Positions 35,528 through 45,036 of a DNA stretch of 56,429 nt are shown here, piece by piece (positions within the stretch are counted from its first letter, which is position 1; each line of letters starts with the position of its first letter). This stretch comes from Plantactinospora alkalitolerans. Its GTDB lineage: Bacteria > Actinomycetota > Actinomycetes > Mycobacteriales > Micromonosporaceae. The stretch covers positions 1-56,429 of the forward strand of contig NZ_JADPUN010000202.1 in assembly GCF_015690345.1 (NCBI RefSeq). Direction: 5' to 3'. The translations under genes were made by a program, and so were the position numbers. A model generated the notes under the pieces. That model searched no databases, was not told where the DNA came from, and saw only the letters and a program-made list of their open reading frames with translations.

Positions 35528-35851
35528 TCAGGCCGCCTCCGGTCCCGCCACCTCGACCTCGTCCGGGCCACCCAGGACGTGGATGCACTCGCCGGGGCAC
35601 TCCTTGGCCGCGTCGATGACCTCCAACCGCAGGTGGGGCGGTACGTCCACCCGGCTGCCCGGCGCGAGCCGCAGGTCGCCCGCCGCGTCCTTGACGTACG
35701 CCAGGCCGTCGACGTCGAACTCGAAGACCTCGGGCGCGTACTGCACGCAGAGCCCGTCGCCGGTGCACAGGTCCTGGTCGACCCAGACCCGAAGTTCCGC
35801 CGGCCCCGGCGGGACTGCCGCCCCGGCCTGTTGCGTTCCGTCGCCAACCAC
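35528..35851 (-). CDS. ferredoxin, [3Fe-4S]-type
   Basis: 107 residues from GTG 35851. After a short alanine/proline start, LRVWVDQDLCTGDGLC gives Cys-x5-Cys and AAKECPGECIHV the third cluster cysteine, with one additional cysteine. This is the pattern of small actinobacterial [3Fe-4S] ferredoxins that feed cytochrome P450s. About 35 residues between the cysteine pairs form the usual core. It is divergent from arc with about 175 bp between. No P450 is in the window. An upstream frame to 35935 is not supported by composition. Confidence 0.87.
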   Translation of the reverse strand: MVGDGTQQAGAAVPPGPAELRVWVDQDLCTGDGLCVQYAPEVFEFDVDGLAYVKDAAGDLRLAPGSRVDVPPHLRLEVIDAAKECPGECIHVLGGPDEVEVAGPEAA

Positions 35852-36026
35852 GCCGCGACGGTACCCGAACCGCGGCCCGGGATCCCGGCCGGGACGGGCC
35901 CGGAGGACGGCTCCGGGGATGGACAAAGTGATCAAGCTTCAGTGACGAGGGTGTTGCGTGGAACCGAATCAGCGTCATAGCGGTTAGTGTTAGGGCAGAA
36001 CGTTCAAGCCCCCGGGGAGGTGGGAC

Positions 36027-37808
36027 GTGGCACGCAGCGACGACGCGGACTCGCGCGCCGCACGGTGGGAGAAGGAGGCCCACGATCTCTCCACCCAGGT
36101 CGCGTTTCTTCAAGAGGAACTCGCTCTGGTGCGGCGCAAGTTGACCGAAAGCCCTCGACACGTCCGGCAGCTCGAAGAACGGCTGGCGGCAACTCAGGCG
36201 CAGTTGGCTCGACTCACGGAGAACAACGAGCGGCTCGTGAACACCCTCAAGGAGGCACGCGCCCAGATCGTCACGCTCAAGGAGGAGATTGACCGTCTGG
36301 CGCAACCGCCGAGCGGTTATGGTGTCTTCCTGGCCCGACACGACGACGGCACGGTGGACGTGTTCACCGGCGGTCGCAAGCTTCGGGTGGCCGTATCACC
36401 CTCGCTCGAGGTGGCGGAGTTGCGGCGTGGCCAGGAGGTCCTGCTCAACGACGCGCTCAACATCGTCGACGCGTTCGGCTACGAGCGGGTCGGCGAGGTC
36501 GTCATGCTCAAGGAGGTGCTCGACAGCCCCACCGGCGGCGCGGGCGACCGGGCACTGGTGATCTCCCACGCCGACGAGGAACGGATCGTCCACCTCGCGG
36601 AGACCCTCATCGGCACCGCCCTGCGGGCCGGTGACTCGCTCATGATCGAGCCGCGTTCGGCGTACGCGTACGAGCGGATTCCCAAGAGCGAGGTCGAGGA
36701 ACTGGTCCTCGAGGAGGTCCCGGACGTCGACTACGGCGACATCGGTGGCCTGCAGTCCCAGATCGAGCAGATCCGGGACGCCGTCGAGCTGCCGTTCCTG
36801 CACGCCGACCTCTTCCGGGAGCACCAACTCCGTCCGCCGAAGGGCATCCTGCTCTACGGTCCTCCGGGGTGTGGCAAGACGCTGATCGCCAAGGCGGTGG
36901 CGAACTCGCTGGCCAAGAAGATCGCCGAACGGCGGGGTCAGGAGAAGCACACCAGCTTCTTCCTCAACATCAAGGGCCCCGAGCTGCTCAACAAGTACGT
37001 CGGCGAGACCGAGCGGCACATCCGGCTGATCTTCCAGCGGGCCCGGGAGAAGGCCGGCGAGGGCACCCCGGTCATCGTGTTCTTCGACGAGATGGACTCG
37101 GTGTTCCGGACCCGTGGCTCCGGCGTCTCCTCCGACGTCGAGAACACGATCGTGCCGCAGTTGCTCAGCGAGATCGACGGCGTCGAGGGCCTGGAGAACG
37201 TCATCGTCATCGGCGCCTCCAACCGGGAGGACATGATCGACCCGGCGATCCTGCGACCCGGTCGACTCGATGTGAAGATCAAGATCGAGCGGCCGGACGC
37301 CGAGGCGGCCAAGGACATCTTCTCCAAGTACATCCTCACCGGTCTTCCGCTGCATCCGGACGACCTGGCCGAGCACGGTCACGACCCGCAGTCGACGGTC
37401 GCCGCCATGATCCAGGCCGTGGTGCTTCGGATGTACTCGGAGACCGAGGAGAACCGGTTCCTCGAGGTCACCTACGCCAACGGGGACAAGGAAGTCCTCT
37501 ACTTCAAGGATTTCAACTCCGGAGCGATGATCCAGAACATCGTCGACCGGGGCAAGAAGATGGCGATCAAGGAGTTCCTCTCCTCCGGACGCAAGGGGCT
37601 GCGGCTGCAGCACCTGCTCGACGCGTGCGTCGACGAGTTCCGGGAGAACGAGGACCTTCCGAACACCACCAACCCGGACGACTGGGCCCGGATCTCCGGC
37701 AAGAAGGGGGAGCGGATCGTCTACATCCGTACCCTCGTCTCCGGTGGCAAGGGCGCGGAGGCCGGCCGGTCCATCGAGACCGCGAGCAACACCGGCCAGT
37801 ATCTGTAA
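36027..37808 (+). CDS. arc: proteasome-activating AAA ATPase (Mpa/ARC)
   Basis: 593 residues. A long N-terminal coiled coil (about 15-93) captures Pup. It is followed by tandem OB domains (about 95-230) and a AAA domain with Walker A GPPGCGKT (278-285) and Walker B VIVFFDE (349-355). The last residues are GQYL, the C-terminal motif that inserts into the PrcA ring to open the gate. It forms a hexamer that unfolds pupylated proteins. GTG 36027 is preceded by GGGGAGG. TAGTGT near 35985 may be the -10. A terminator hairpin follows, so dop is probably transcribed separately. Confidence 0.97.
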   Translation: MARSDDADSRAARWEKEAHDLSTQVAFLQEELALVRRKLTESPRHVRQLEERLAATQAQLARLTENNERLVNTLKEARAQIVTLKEEIDRLAQPPSGYGVFLARHDDGTVDVFTGGRKLRVAVSPSLEVAELRRGQEVLLNDALNIVDAFGYERVGEVVMLKEVLDSPTGGAGDRALVISHADEERIVHLAETLIGTALRAGDSLMIEPRSAYAYERIPKSEVEELVLEEVPDVDYGDIGGLQSQIEQIRDAVELPFLHADLFREHQLRPPKGILLYGPPGCGKTLIAKAVANSLAKKIAERRGQEKHTSFFLNIKGPELLNKYVGETERHIRLIFQRAREKAGEGTPVIVFFDEMDSVFRTRGSGVSSDVENTIVPQLLSEIDGVEGLENVIVIGASNREDMIDPAILRPGRLDVKIKIERPDAEAAKDIFSKYILTGLPLHPDDLAEHGHDPQSTVAAMIQAVVLRMYSETEENRFLEVTYANGDKEVLYFKDFNSGAMIQNIVDRGKKMAIKEFLSSGRKGLRLQHLLDACVDEFRENEDLPNTTNPDDWARISGKKGERIVYIRTLVSGGKGAEAGRSIETASNTGQYL

Positions 37809-37819
37809 CGTGCGGAACC

Positions 37820-37853
37820 ATCGTGGGCGTCGCGGTCGCGGCGCCCACGATGC
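37820..37853 (+). terminator. terminator after arc
   Basis: CATCGTGGGCG (37820-37830) pairs perfectly with CGCCCACGATG (37843-37853) around a 12-nt loop that can form a small CGCG/CGCG stem. It begins 12 bp after the arc stop. Confidence 0.75.
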
Positions 37854-37954
37854 TGTCCGGGTACGTCATGGTCTGGGAAGCGGAGAAGGGCACGGTTGAG
37901 GCGTACGGTGGCCGTGTCGACACGCCGGGCGAACAATCCGGCGACGGGGCGGAC

Positions 37955-37960
37955 TACGCT
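37955..37960 (+). promoter_or_regulatory. -10 box before the dop leader ORF
   Basis: TACGCT lies 7 nt before ATG 37968, so the mRNA may start at the leader ORF itself. Confidence 0.4.
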
Positions 37961-37967
37961 CAACGAC

Positions 37968-37997
37968 ATGGGCGAGCGGAGCGAGGCGACGGCATGA
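37968..37997 (+). CDS. possible 9-codon leader ORF coupled to dop
   Basis: ATG 37968 reads MGERSEATA and stops at TGA 37995-37997, which overlaps the dop ATG as ATGA. A leaderless start here would bring ribosomes to dop by termination-reinitiation. The sequence GCGAGCGGAGCGAG inside it resembles a motif frequent in actinomycete intergenic DNA, so chance is possible. Confidence 0.35.
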   Translation: MGERSEATA

Positions 37998-39511
37998 GCG
38001 TACGGCGGATCATGGGCAGCGAGGTGGAGTACGGCATCTCCGTGCCCGGCCAGGCCGGAGCCAACCCGATGGTGACCTCCTCCCAGGTCGTCAACGCGTA
38101 CGGCGCCCGTCCGGAGCTGGCCCGGGGCGGCCGGGCACGGTGGGACTACGAGGAGGAGTCGCCGCTGCGGGACGCCCGGGGGTTCACCTACTCCGGCGCG
38201 GCGTACGACCCGGCCGAGGCACTGGCCGACGAGGACCTGGGACTGGCGAACGTCATACTGACCAACGGCGCCCGCCTCTACGTCGACCACGCCCACCCGG
38301 AGTACTCGACTCCGGAGGTGACCAACCCGCTCGACCTGGTCCGGTGGGACAAGGCGGGCGAGCGGGTGATGGCCGAGGCGTCCCGGCGGGCGGCCACCAT
38401 CCCCGGTACGCACCCGATCCACCTCTACAAGAACAACACCGACAACAAGGGCGCCAGCTACGGCGCGCACGAGAACTACCTGATGCGCCGGCAGACCCCG
38501 TTCGCCGACATCGTGGCGTACCTGACGCCGTTCTTCGTGACCCGGCAGATCGTCTGTGGTGCCGGACGGGTCGGGATCGGACAGGACGGCTCCCAGCCGG
38601 GTTTCCAGATCTCCCAGCGGGCCGACTTCTTCGAGGTCGAGGTCGGCCTGGAGACGACGCTGAAGCGGCCGATCATCAACACCCGGGACGAGCCGCACTC
38701 GGACGCCGACAAGTACCGCCGGCTGCACGTCATCATCGGCGACGCCAACCTCTCGGAGATCTCCACGTACCTGAAGGTCGGCACGACGTCACTGATCCTC
38801 GCGATGATCGAGGAGAAGGCGCTGACACCGGACCTCGCGATCGCCGATCCGGTCGGCGAGCTGAAGGCGGTCAGTCACGATCCGTCGCTGTCGCACCGGC
38901 TCCGGCTGCGGGACGGTCGGCGGCTGACCGCGCTCGACCTGCAGTGGGCGTACTACGAGCGGGCCCACTCCTTTGTGGAGCAGCGGTACGGCGACGACGT
39001 CGACGAGCAGACCGCGGACGTTCTCGACCGCTGGGAGAGCGTGCTGGACCGGTTGGGCCGGGACGCCATGCTCTGCGCGGGTGAACTCGACTGGGTGGCC
39101 AAGCTGCGGCTCCTGGAGGGTTACCGGGAGCGGGAGAAGCTCGGCTGGGCCTCGCACAAGCTGCAACTGGTGGACCTGCAGTACTCGGACGTACGCCCGG
39201 AGAAGGGCCTCTACCACCGCCTGGTCAGCCGGGGCTCGATGGCGACGCTGCTGTCGGAGGAGGTGACCCGGGCCGCGATGGTGGAGCCGCCGGAGGACAC
39301 CCGGGCCTACTTCCGGGGCCGCTGCCTCGCCCAGTACGCCTCCGAGGTGGTGGCGGCGAGTTGGGACTCGGTCATCTTCGACGTCGGTCGGGAATCGTTG
39401 GTGCGGGTGCCGATGATGGAGCCCGAGCGGGGAACGCGTAAGCACGTCGGCGCGCTGTTCGACAGGTGTGCCAGCGCCAAGGACCTGCTGGAGACGATCA
39501 CCGGCGGCTGA
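37994..39511 (+). CDS. dop: depupylase/deamidase of Pup
   Basis: 505 residues, glutamine-synthetase-like fold. IMGSEVEYG carries the nucleotide/Mg-binding glutamate E10, and [14 protein letters not shown] carries the catalytic aspartate D98. The extra Dop-loop (about 38-70, RPELARGG...[11 protein letters not shown]) separates it from Paf[19 protein letters not shown] and [11 protein letters not shown] are shared with PafA. Dop removes Pup from substrates and, in species with GGQ Pup, deamidates it; here Pup already ends in Glu, so only depupylation is required. ATG 37994 overlaps a 9-codon leader. pup follows 116 bp later. Confidence 0.97.
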   Translation: MSVRRIMGSEVEYGISVPGQAGANPMVTSSQVVNAYGARPELARGGRARWDYEEESPLRDARGFTYSGAAYDPAEALADEDLGLANVILTNGARLYVDHAHPEYSTPEVTNPLDLVRWDKAGERVMAEASRRAATIPGTHPIHLYKNNTDNKGASYGAHENYLMRRQTPFADIVAYLTPFFVTRQIVCGAGRVGIGQDGSQPGFQISQRADFFEVEVGLETTLKRPIINTRDEPHSDADKYRRLHVIIGDANLSEISTYLKVGTTSLILAMIEEKALTPDLAIADPVGELKAVSHDPSLSHRLRLRDGRRLTALDLQWAYYERAHSFVEQRYGDDVDEQTADVLDRWESVLDRLGRDAMLCAGELDWVAKLRLLEGYREREKLGWASHKLQLVDLQYSDVRPEKGLYHRLVSRGSMATLLSEEVTRAAMVEPPEDTRAYFRGRCLAQYASEVVAASWDSVIFDVGRESLVRVPMMEPERGTRKHVGALFDRCASAKDLLETITGG

Positions 39512-39627
39512 CGGCCGGGCCGGCGGCGAGAAAGATCGGTTGTGCGGGGCCGCGGGAGTCGCGGCGGCGTCGTTTCGTCGTCGATCCGAGGTAAGTTTCT
39601 CGCAGGCGATCGTGGAGGAGGCACCAG

Positions 39628-39843
39628 ATGGCTACTCGTGACAGCGGTGGTCAGACCCAGCCCGGGAAGTCGCGTCGGGACGAAGAGGTCGACGAGGTCG
39701 CGACCGAGGCGAACCCCGAGGTTGCCGAGCGGCACGCGGAGATCACCGAGGATGTCGACGACCTGCTTGACGAGATCGACTCCGTACTGGAGGAGAACGC
39801 CGAGGAGTTCGTCCGGGGCTATGTCCAGAAGGGCGGCGAGTAG
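39628..39843 (+). CDS. pup: prokaryotic ubiquitin-like protein
   Basis: 71 residues, intrinsically disordered and acidic. The C-terminal half has the Arc-binding helix region ([18 protein letters not shown]) and ends [11 protein letters not shown]. The terminal residue is glutamate (GAG before TAG), so its side-chain carboxylate can be attached to substrate lysines by PafA without prior deamidation. ATG 39628 has a strong GGAGGAGG site. TAAGTT at 39592-39597 may be the -10 of its own promoter. A near-palindrome at 39890-39907 may end the transcript. Confidence 0.97.
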   Translation: MATRDSGGQTQPGKSRRDEEVDEVATEANPEVAERHAEITEDVDDLLDEIDSVLEENAEEFVRGYVQKGGE

Positions 39844-40150
39844 GCGCCGTCGACGGACCCGGCCCGGCCTCGCCGCCACGGAAGACGGCGTTCCGGGCCC
39901 GGGGAACCGTTGGTGCCGGAGCCTTTCCGGGGTCCCTGGGGACACCGATCCCGGCACCGGGTCCGGGCGACCGGCGAGCCCGCCGACCGCCCTCGGCGAC
40001 GGTGTTCCGTTGGTCGGCAACACGAGGACGACGATGATCGCACCGGTGGGATCCGGAGGATACTCTGCTTCCACCGCAACGGTGGCCTCGTCCGGTTCCG
40101 CGTGAACGCGGGGGTCGGGGCGACGCGAGAAGATACCTGAGAGGAAGCAC
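39844..40150. other. 307-bp gap between pup and prcB
   Basis: No convincing gene. GTTCC...GGAAC around GGGCCC (39890-39907) is a possible terminator after pup. GGTGCCGG/CCGGCACC (39912-39919 and 39951-39958) encloses GTCCC-TG-GGGAC, another stem. AGATAC near 40130 may belong to a prcB promoter with a short leader. Confidence 0.4.
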
Positions 40151-40990
40151 GTGGCAGCGGCTTTTGATCCAAGTGGGCGTCTACCCGACGTGTTCCTCAA
40201 CGTGGGGACGTCCTCCTTCACCCAGTTCCTGAGCGCGGCAGCCCCCGACCTGCTGCCCGGTCGCCGGCCGCTGCCGCCCGGTTCCGCCACCGGCCTCGTT
40301 CCGCACGCCACCACGATCGTCACCCTGACCACCACCGACGGCGTCGTGATGGCCGGTGACCGGCGCGGCACCATGGGCAACCTGATCTCCAGCCGGGACA
40401 TGCGCAAGGTGCATCCGGCCGACGCGCACTCGCTTGTCGGTTTTGCCGGCACGGCGGGCATCGCCATGGAACTGGTGCGACTGTTCCAGGTGGAGCTCGA
40501 GCACTACGAGAAGATCGAGGGGGCGATGCTCTCCCTCGACGGTAAGGCGAACCGGCTCGCCGCGATGGTCCGGAGCAACCTGGGCGCGGCGATGCAGGGC
40601 CTCGCGGTCATTCCGATCTTCGCCGGCTTCGACCTGGCCGCCGCCGATCCGACCCGGGCCGGTCGGATCTTCAGCTTCGACGTCGCCGGCGGTCCCTACG
40701 AGGAGGTCGGCTACGACGGGATCGGCTCGGGCTCGCTGTTCGCGAAGTCGGCCCTGAAGAAGCGGTACCGCCCCGGGATGAGCACCGAGGAGGCCATCCG
40801 GGTGGCCGTCGAGGCGTTGTACGACGCCGCCGACGACGACAGCGCCACCGGCGGCCCCGACCTGAGCCGCCGGATCTACCCGGTCGTGATGACGGCCACC
40901 GCGGAGGGCACCAACCGGCTCTCCGACGCCGAGGCGGCCACGGTCGCCGAAGCGGTGGTCGCCGCCCGCTTGGAGAACCCGGGCGGCTGA
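40151..40990 (+). CDS. prcB: 20S proteasome beta subunit
   Basis: 279 residues. A 53-residue propeptide precedes the catalytic T54 ([19 protein letters not shown]). Counting from it, D17, R19 and K33 (D70, R72 and K86 of the precursor) are intact, and [10 protein letters not shown] follows. The residue before the cleavage point is alanine (PHA|TT), not the usual glycine. [15 protein letters not shown] is typical for PrcB. It assembles with PrcA into the 28-mer core that degrades proteins delivered by Arc. GTG 40151 has GAGAGGAAG upstream. prcA starts 57 bp downstream. Confidence 0.97.
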   Translation: MAAAFDPSGRLPDVFLNVGTSSFTQFLSAAAPDLLPGRRPLPPGSATGLVPHATTIVTLTTTDGVVMAGDRRGTMGNLISSRDMRKVHPADAHSLVGFAGTAGIAMELVRLFQVELEHYEKIEGAMLSLDGKANRLAAMVRSNLGAAMQGLAVIPIFAGFDLAAADPTRAGRIFSFDVAGGPYEEVGYDGIGSGSLFAKSALKKRYRPGMSTEEAIRVAVEALYDAADDDSATGGPDLSRRIYPVVMTATAEGTNRLSDAEAATVAEAVVAARLENPGG

Positions 40991-41047
40991 CCCCGCCGCA
41001 CATCCCGCAGTCCGCCGTCAGCAGAACCGGTAAGGAGAACCGCCGCC

Positions 41048-41938
41048 GTGGCCATGCAGTTCTACGCCTCACCCGAGCAGATCATGCGCGACCGCTCGGA
41101 GTTGGCCCGCAAGGGCATCGCCCGGGGCCGGAGCGCCGTCATGCTCAGTTACGAGGGCGGGGTGCTCTTCGTGGCGGAGAACCTCTCCAGCGCCCTGCAC
41201 AAGGTCAGTGAGATCTACGACCGGATCGCCTTCGCCGCCGTCGGCCGTTACAACGAGTTCGAGAACCTGCGCCGGGCAGGCGTGCGGATGGCGGACACCA
41301 CCGGGCTCAGCTTCGACCGGCGGGACGTCACCGGCCGGGCGCTGGCGAACGCGTACGCCCAGACCCTGGGGGCGATCTTCACCGAGCAGTCCAAGCCGTT
41401 CGAGGTGGAGATCTGCGTCGCCGAGGTGGGTGGCACGCCGGAGGACGACGAGCTCTACCGGATCACCTACGACGGTTCCGTCAACGACGAGCCGGGCCGG
41501 ATGGCGATGGGGGGCCAGGCCGAGGCGGTCACCGGGGCGCTGAAGGCGGACCACCAGCTCGACATGTCGCTCGAGGCCGCCGTCCGGTTGGCCGTACGGG
41601 CGCTGGGCAGTGTCGGTGGCGAGGGCGGGGCGCCCAGGACCATCGCCGCGAGCCAGTTGGAGGTGGCGATCCTGGACCGCCGCCGGGTGGGCCGTACCTT
41701 CCGGCGGATCACCGGTGCGCCACTGACCGCGTTGCTCAACGGTTCGCCGGCCGAGGCCACCGGAACCGAGACCCCGGATCCGAAGCTGCCGGCCACCGGC
41801 CCGGACAAGCCGACCGAGTCGGCCGCCTCCGCGGACCTGGAGGGCCCGGACAAGTCCACCGGCTCCACCACCGGCGGCAAGGACGCCGGGAACGGGAACG
41901 ACAAGCCCGGCCAGGGCAAGGCCAAGCCAGCCAAGTAG
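41048..41938 (+). CDS. prcA: 20S proteasome alpha subunit
   Basis: 296 residues. The N-terminal gate helix ([29 protein letters not shown]) and the alpha fold with [24 protein letters not shown]-type sequence ([14 protein letters not shown]) are standard; no catalytic threonine. The last ~60 residues (from about 236) are a low-complexity Pro/Thr/Gly/Lys tail ending GQGKAKPAK, longer than the structured domain needs and probably disordered on the outer face. GTG 41048 lies 11 nt after AAGGAG; ATG 41054 would be too far. Its stop is 4 bp from the convergent rmlD stop, with no terminator between. Confidence 0.96.
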   Translation: MAMQFYASPEQIMRDRSELARKGIARGRSAVMLSYEGGVLFVAENLSSALHKVSEIYDRIAFAAVGRYNEFENLRRAGVRMADTTGLSFDRRDVTGRALANAYAQTLGAIFTEQSKPFEVEICVAEVGGTPEDDELYRITYDGSVNDEPGRMAMGGQAEAVTGALKADHQLDMSLEAAVRLAVRALGSVGGEGGAPRTIAASQLEVAILDRRRVGRTFRRITGAPLTALLNGSPAEATGTETPDPKLPATGPDKPTESAASADLEGPDKSTGSTTGGKDAGNGNDKPGQGKAKPAK

Positions 41939-41942
41939 CGGA

Positions 41943-42920
41943 TCAGGCTCTGACGGTCGGTCCGGAGCCGGACGCCCCGGTGGTGACCACCGCCGGGTCC
42001 GGCCCGGTGGCGACCACCGCCGGGTCGGCGGGCCGCAGCGCCGCGGCGAGCTGTGATCGCCAGTCCGCCAGCGGTGGCAGCTGGGCTCGGGCCCAGCCGG
42101 CGTGGCCCAGCACGCTGTAGCGGGGCCGTCGGGCCGGTCGGGGAAACCGGCCGCTGTCGACCGGCACGATCCGGTCCGGATCCAGGCCCGCCCGGACGAA
42201 GATCTCCCGAGCCAGGCCGTACCAGGTCGTCTGGCCGGCGGCGGTGCCGTGGTAGATCCCGGCCGGTGCGTCGCCGCGCCGGGCCGCGCCGCCGAGGTCG
42301 ACCAGGCGCTCGGCGAGGGCGTACGACCAGGTCGGCTGGCCCAGTTGATCGTCGACGACCTCGAGCCGCGGCCGTTCGGTGGCCAGCCGGAGCATGGTGG
42401 CGACGAAGTTGGGGCCGTGCGTGCCGTACAGCCAGGCGGTCCGGACGACGTATCCGGTCTGCGGAAGCAGCCTGGCCACCGCGAGTTCTCCGGCGAGTTT
42501 GCTGCGGCCGTAGGCGTTGATCGGAGCGGTCGGAGCGTCCTCCGGATAGGGCCGGGTCGCATTCCCGCCGAAGACGTAGTCGGTCGAGACGTGCAGCAGC
42601 CGGGCACCGGCCTCGGCGCAGGCCCGGGCGAGGGTGGCCACCCCGGCACCGTTGACCGCGGTGGCGGCGGCCTCCCGGCTCTCCGCCCCGTCGACGTCGG
42701 TCCAGGCGGCGGCGTTCACCACGACCTGGTGCCCGGTCACCCCGGCGCGGACCGCCGCCGGATCGGTCAGGTCCAGTTCGGCCCGGGTGGCGGCGGTGAC
42801 CCGGACGTCCGGCCGGTCCGAGAGTACGGCCACCACGTCCCGGCCCAGCATCCCGCCGGCCCCGGTGACCAGCCACCCGATCCCGGACCCGTCCGGCCGG
42901 ACCCGTCCGGCGGAGGTCAT
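41943..42920 (-). CDS. rmlD: dTDP-4-dehydrorhamnose reductase
   Basis: 325 residues. NAD(P)-binding GWLVTGAGGMLGRDV, VVNAAAWTDVDGAE, the STDYVF segment, and catalytic YGRSKLAGE (YxxxK) identify RmlD of the extended SDR family. It reduces dTDP-4-keto-L-rhamnose to dTDP-L-rhamnose. The C-terminal ~25 residues carry a short duplication (DPAVVATGPDPAVVTTG). ATG 42920 overlaps the rmlB stop (ATGA), so the two are cotranscribed. The epimerase gene rmlC is not in the window. Confidence 0.93.
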   Translation of the reverse strand: MTSAGRVRPDGSGIGWLVTGAGGMLGRDVVAVLSDRPDVRVTAATRAELDLTDPAAVRAGVTGHQVVVNAAAWTDVDGAESREAAATAVNGAGVATLARACAEAGARLLHVSTDYVFGGNATRPYPEDAPTAPINAYGRSKLAGELAVARLLPQTGYVVRTAWLYGTHGPNFVATMLRLATERPRLEVVDDQLGQPTWSYALAERLVDLGGAARRGDAPAGIYHGTAAGQTTWYGLAREIFVRAGLDPDRIVPVDSGRFPRPARRPRYSVLGHAGWARAQLPPLADWRSQLAAALRPADPAVVATGPDPAVVTTGASGSGPTVRA

Positions 42921-43933
42921 CGGGTCGGAACGTCGGGTCGCCACGTTCCCTCGCCGCCCAGCCGCGCCTTGAGCGGCTCCCACCAGGCCCGGTTCTCCCG
43001 GTACCAGGTGACCGTCTCGGCGAGCCCCCGCTCGAGAGTGACCTGCGGGGCGTACCCGAGTTCTTCGCTGATCTTGGTGATGTCGAGCGAGTAGCGGCGG
43101 TCGTGGCCCAGCCGGTCGGCGACCGGGGTGACCCGGTCCCAGTCGGCACCGCAGGCGGTCAGCAGTCGGGCGGTCAGCTCGCGGTTGGTCAGTTCGGTGC
43201 CGCCACCGATGTGGTACACCTCGCCCGGTCGGCCCTTGTCCTGGACCAGCGCGATGCCGACGCAGTGGTCGTGGACGTGCAGCCAGTCCCGGACGTTGCC
43301 GCCGTCGCCGTAGAGCGGCACGTTGCCGCCGTCGAGCAGGTTGGTGACGAACAGCGGAATGACCTTCTCCGGGAACTGGTACGGACCGTAGTTGTTGGAG
43401 CACCGGGTCACCACCACGTCCATCCCGTAGGTGCGGTGGTACGCCAGGGCCAGCAGGTCGGAACCGGCCTTGGCGGCGGCGTACGGCGAGTTGGGCGCCA
43501 GCGGCCAGGTCTCGGTCCAGGATCCGGAGTCGATCGAGCCGTAGACCTCGTCGGTGGAGACGTGGACGAACCGGCCGGTGCCGTGCCGCAGCGCGGCGTC
43601 CAGCAGGGTCTGGGTGCCGAGCACGTTGGTGGTGATGAAGGGCGCCGCGCTGTGGATGGAACGGTCGACATGGGACTCGGCGGCGAAGTGCACGACGACG
43701 TCGTGACCGGCCACCGCCTGGTCGACGACGGCCGGGTCGCAGACGTCTCCCACCACGATCCGGAGCCGGGGGTCGTCGCGGACCGGATCGAGGTTGGCCA
43801 GGTTGCCGGAGTAGGTGAGTTTGTCCAGCACCGTTACCGCGCTGGGCGCCAGTCGGGGGCCCGTACCGGTGAGCACCATACGAACATATTCAGAACCGAT
43901 AAATCCGGCTCCACCGGTTACGAGGATCCTCAT
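42917..43933 (-). CDS. rmlB: dTDP-glucose 4,6-dehydratase
   Basis: 338 residues. ILVTGGAGFIGSEYVRMVL, HFAAESHVDRSI, the catalytic DEVYGS...YAAAKAGSD and TRCSNNYGPYQFPEKVIP are complete. The enzyme makes dTDP-4-keto-6-deoxyglucose from dTDP-glucose, the branch point for rhamnose and other deoxysugars. It is divergent from rmlA with 98 bp between. Reverse-strand TAGACT (43943-43948) lies 9 nt before ATG 43933, implying a near-leaderless message. Confidence 0.95.
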   Translation of the reverse strand: MRILVTGGAGFIGSEYVRMVLTGTGPRLAPSAVTVLDKLTYSGNLANLDPVRDDPRLRIVVGDVCDPAVVDQAVAGHDVVVHFAAESHVDRSIHSAAPFITTNVLGTQTLLDAALRHGTGRFVHVSTDEVYGSIDSGSWTETWPLAPNSPYAAAKAGSDLLALAYHRTYGMDVVVTRCSNNYGPYQFPEKVIPLFVTNLLDGGNVPLYGDGGNVRDWLHVHDHCVGIALVQDKGRPGEVYHIGGGTELTNRELTARLLTACGADWDRVTPVADRLGHDRRYSLDITKISEELGYAPQVTLERGLAETVTWYRENRAWWEPLKARLGGEGTWRPDVPTR

Positions 43934-43981
43934 GGATCGGGAAGTCTACGCGTTCCTCCGTCGCTGCGGCCGTATCCGAAA

Positions 43982-44004
43982 TTGTCGGTGAGCCGACTCA
44001 ATGT
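43982..44004 (+). promoter_or_regulatory. RecA-NDp/PafBC-type promoter match before rmlA
   Basis: TTGTCGGTG (43982-43990), 8 nt, then CAATGT (43999-44004). The known LexA-independent damage promoter is TTGTCRGTG-N8-TANNNT. The 9-mer is an exact match and the spacing is exact; the -10 differs only in its first base. It points to rmlA (start 44032). A second -10, TAACCT, follows at 44020. Confidence 0.5.
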
Positions 44005-44019
44005 CGGGCCGTACCCCGG

Positions 44020-44025
44020 TAACCT
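44020..44025 (+). promoter_or_regulatory. -10 box, leaderless rmlA start
   Basis: TAACCT lies 6 nt before ATG 44032. Confidence 0.45.
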
Positions 44026-44031
44026 GCGCGA

Positions 44032-44904
44032 ATGCGTGGAATCCTGCTGGCCGGCGGCACCGGCTCGCGGCTGTGGCCGATCACCCAGGCGGTCTCGAAA
44101 CAGCTTATGCCGGTCTTCGACAAGCCGATGATCTATTATCCGCTGTCCACTCTGGTCATGGCCGGAATACGGGAAATCCTCATCATCACCACTCCCGATG
44201 ACCAGGAGCAGTTCCGGCGGCTGCTGGGGAACGGCGCCCAGTGGGGTCTGCGGCTGGAGTACGTCGCGCAGCCGAGTCCGGACGGAATCGCCCAGGCGTT
44301 CCTGCTCGGCGAGGACTTCCTGGCGGGTGAACCGGTGGCACTGATTCTCGGCGACAACATCTTCTACGGCGGGGGACTGGGCCGAAGTCTTGCCCGCAAC
44401 GATGCGCCGGAAGGTGGACGAATCTTCGCCTATCCGGTGGCGAACTGCGAGGGATACGGAATTGTCGAGTTCGACGCCGACGGGGTGGCACTGTCGATCG
44501 AGGAGAAGCCGGAGAAGCCGAAGTCGCGCTACGCGGTGCCGGGTCTCTACTTCTACGCCAACGACGTGGTGGAGATCGCCCGCGGCCTGACCCCGAGCGA
44601 GCGGGGCGAACTGGAGATCACCGCCGTGAACCAGACGTACCTGGCGGCGGGTCGCCTCAAGGTCACGGCCCTGGACCGGGGTACGGCGTGGTTGGACACC
44701 GGCACCGTCACCTCGCTGATGCAGGCCGGCGAGTTCGTCCGGGTGATCGAGGAGCGGCAGGGGCTGAAGGTCGGCTGTATCGAGGAGGTGGCCTGGCGTG
44801 GCGGGCTGATCAGCGACCACCAACTGCGCGAGCTGGCCGAGCCGCTGAGCAGGAGCGGCTACGGCGAGTACCTCTTCGGGATCCTGGAGGATCCCGGCCG
44901 GTGA
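44032..44904 (+). CDS. rmlA: glucose-1-phosphate thymidylyltransferase
   Basis: 290 residues, the long RmlA form. [16 protein letters not shown] holds the nucleotide-binding GGxGTRL-type loop. [35 protein letters not shown] and [11 protein letters not shown] are family signatures. It makes dTDP-glucose from dTTP and glucose 1-phosphate, feeding RmlB and RmlD next door. ATG 44032 follows TAACCT by 6 nt, and a RecA-NDp-like promoter lies further up. pafA follows 144 bp later on the same strand, behind its own leaderless promoter. Confidence 0.95.
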   Translation: MRGILLAGGTGSRLWPITQAVSKQLMPVFDKPMIYYPLSTLVMAGIREILIITTPDDQEQFRRLLGNGAQWGLRLEYVAQPSPDGIAQAFLLGEDFLAGEPVALILGDNIFYGGGLGRSLARNDAPEGGRIFAYPVANCEGYGIVEFDADGVALSIEEKPEKPKSRYAVPGLYFYANDVVEIARGLTPSERGELEITAVNQTYLAAGRLKVTALDRGTAWLDTGTVTSLMQAGEFVRVIEERQGLKVGCIEEVAWRGGLISDHQLRELAEPLSRSGYGEYLFGILEDPGR

Positions 44905-45036
44905 CCGCCGGCCGGCGGCGCGGCGGTCGCCGGCAGGTGCCGATCCGTCGGCCCGATCGGCGGCTCCGGACCGGCATCGGAACCAGATCCGCGCAACGCC
45001 ACGTCCTGACACTGACCAACCACGGCTCCGGGCGAC

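Noticed and set aside
39910-40140. A small gene between pup and prcB
   Set aside because: Frames here lack ribosome sites, have arginine-rich shadow-like composition and overlap likely hairpins.
41943-44904. The rml genes as the edge of a natural-product glycosylation cluster
   Set aside because: No glycosyltransferase, aminosugar gene or biosynthetic core enzyme is nearby; these are general dTDP-sugar genes.
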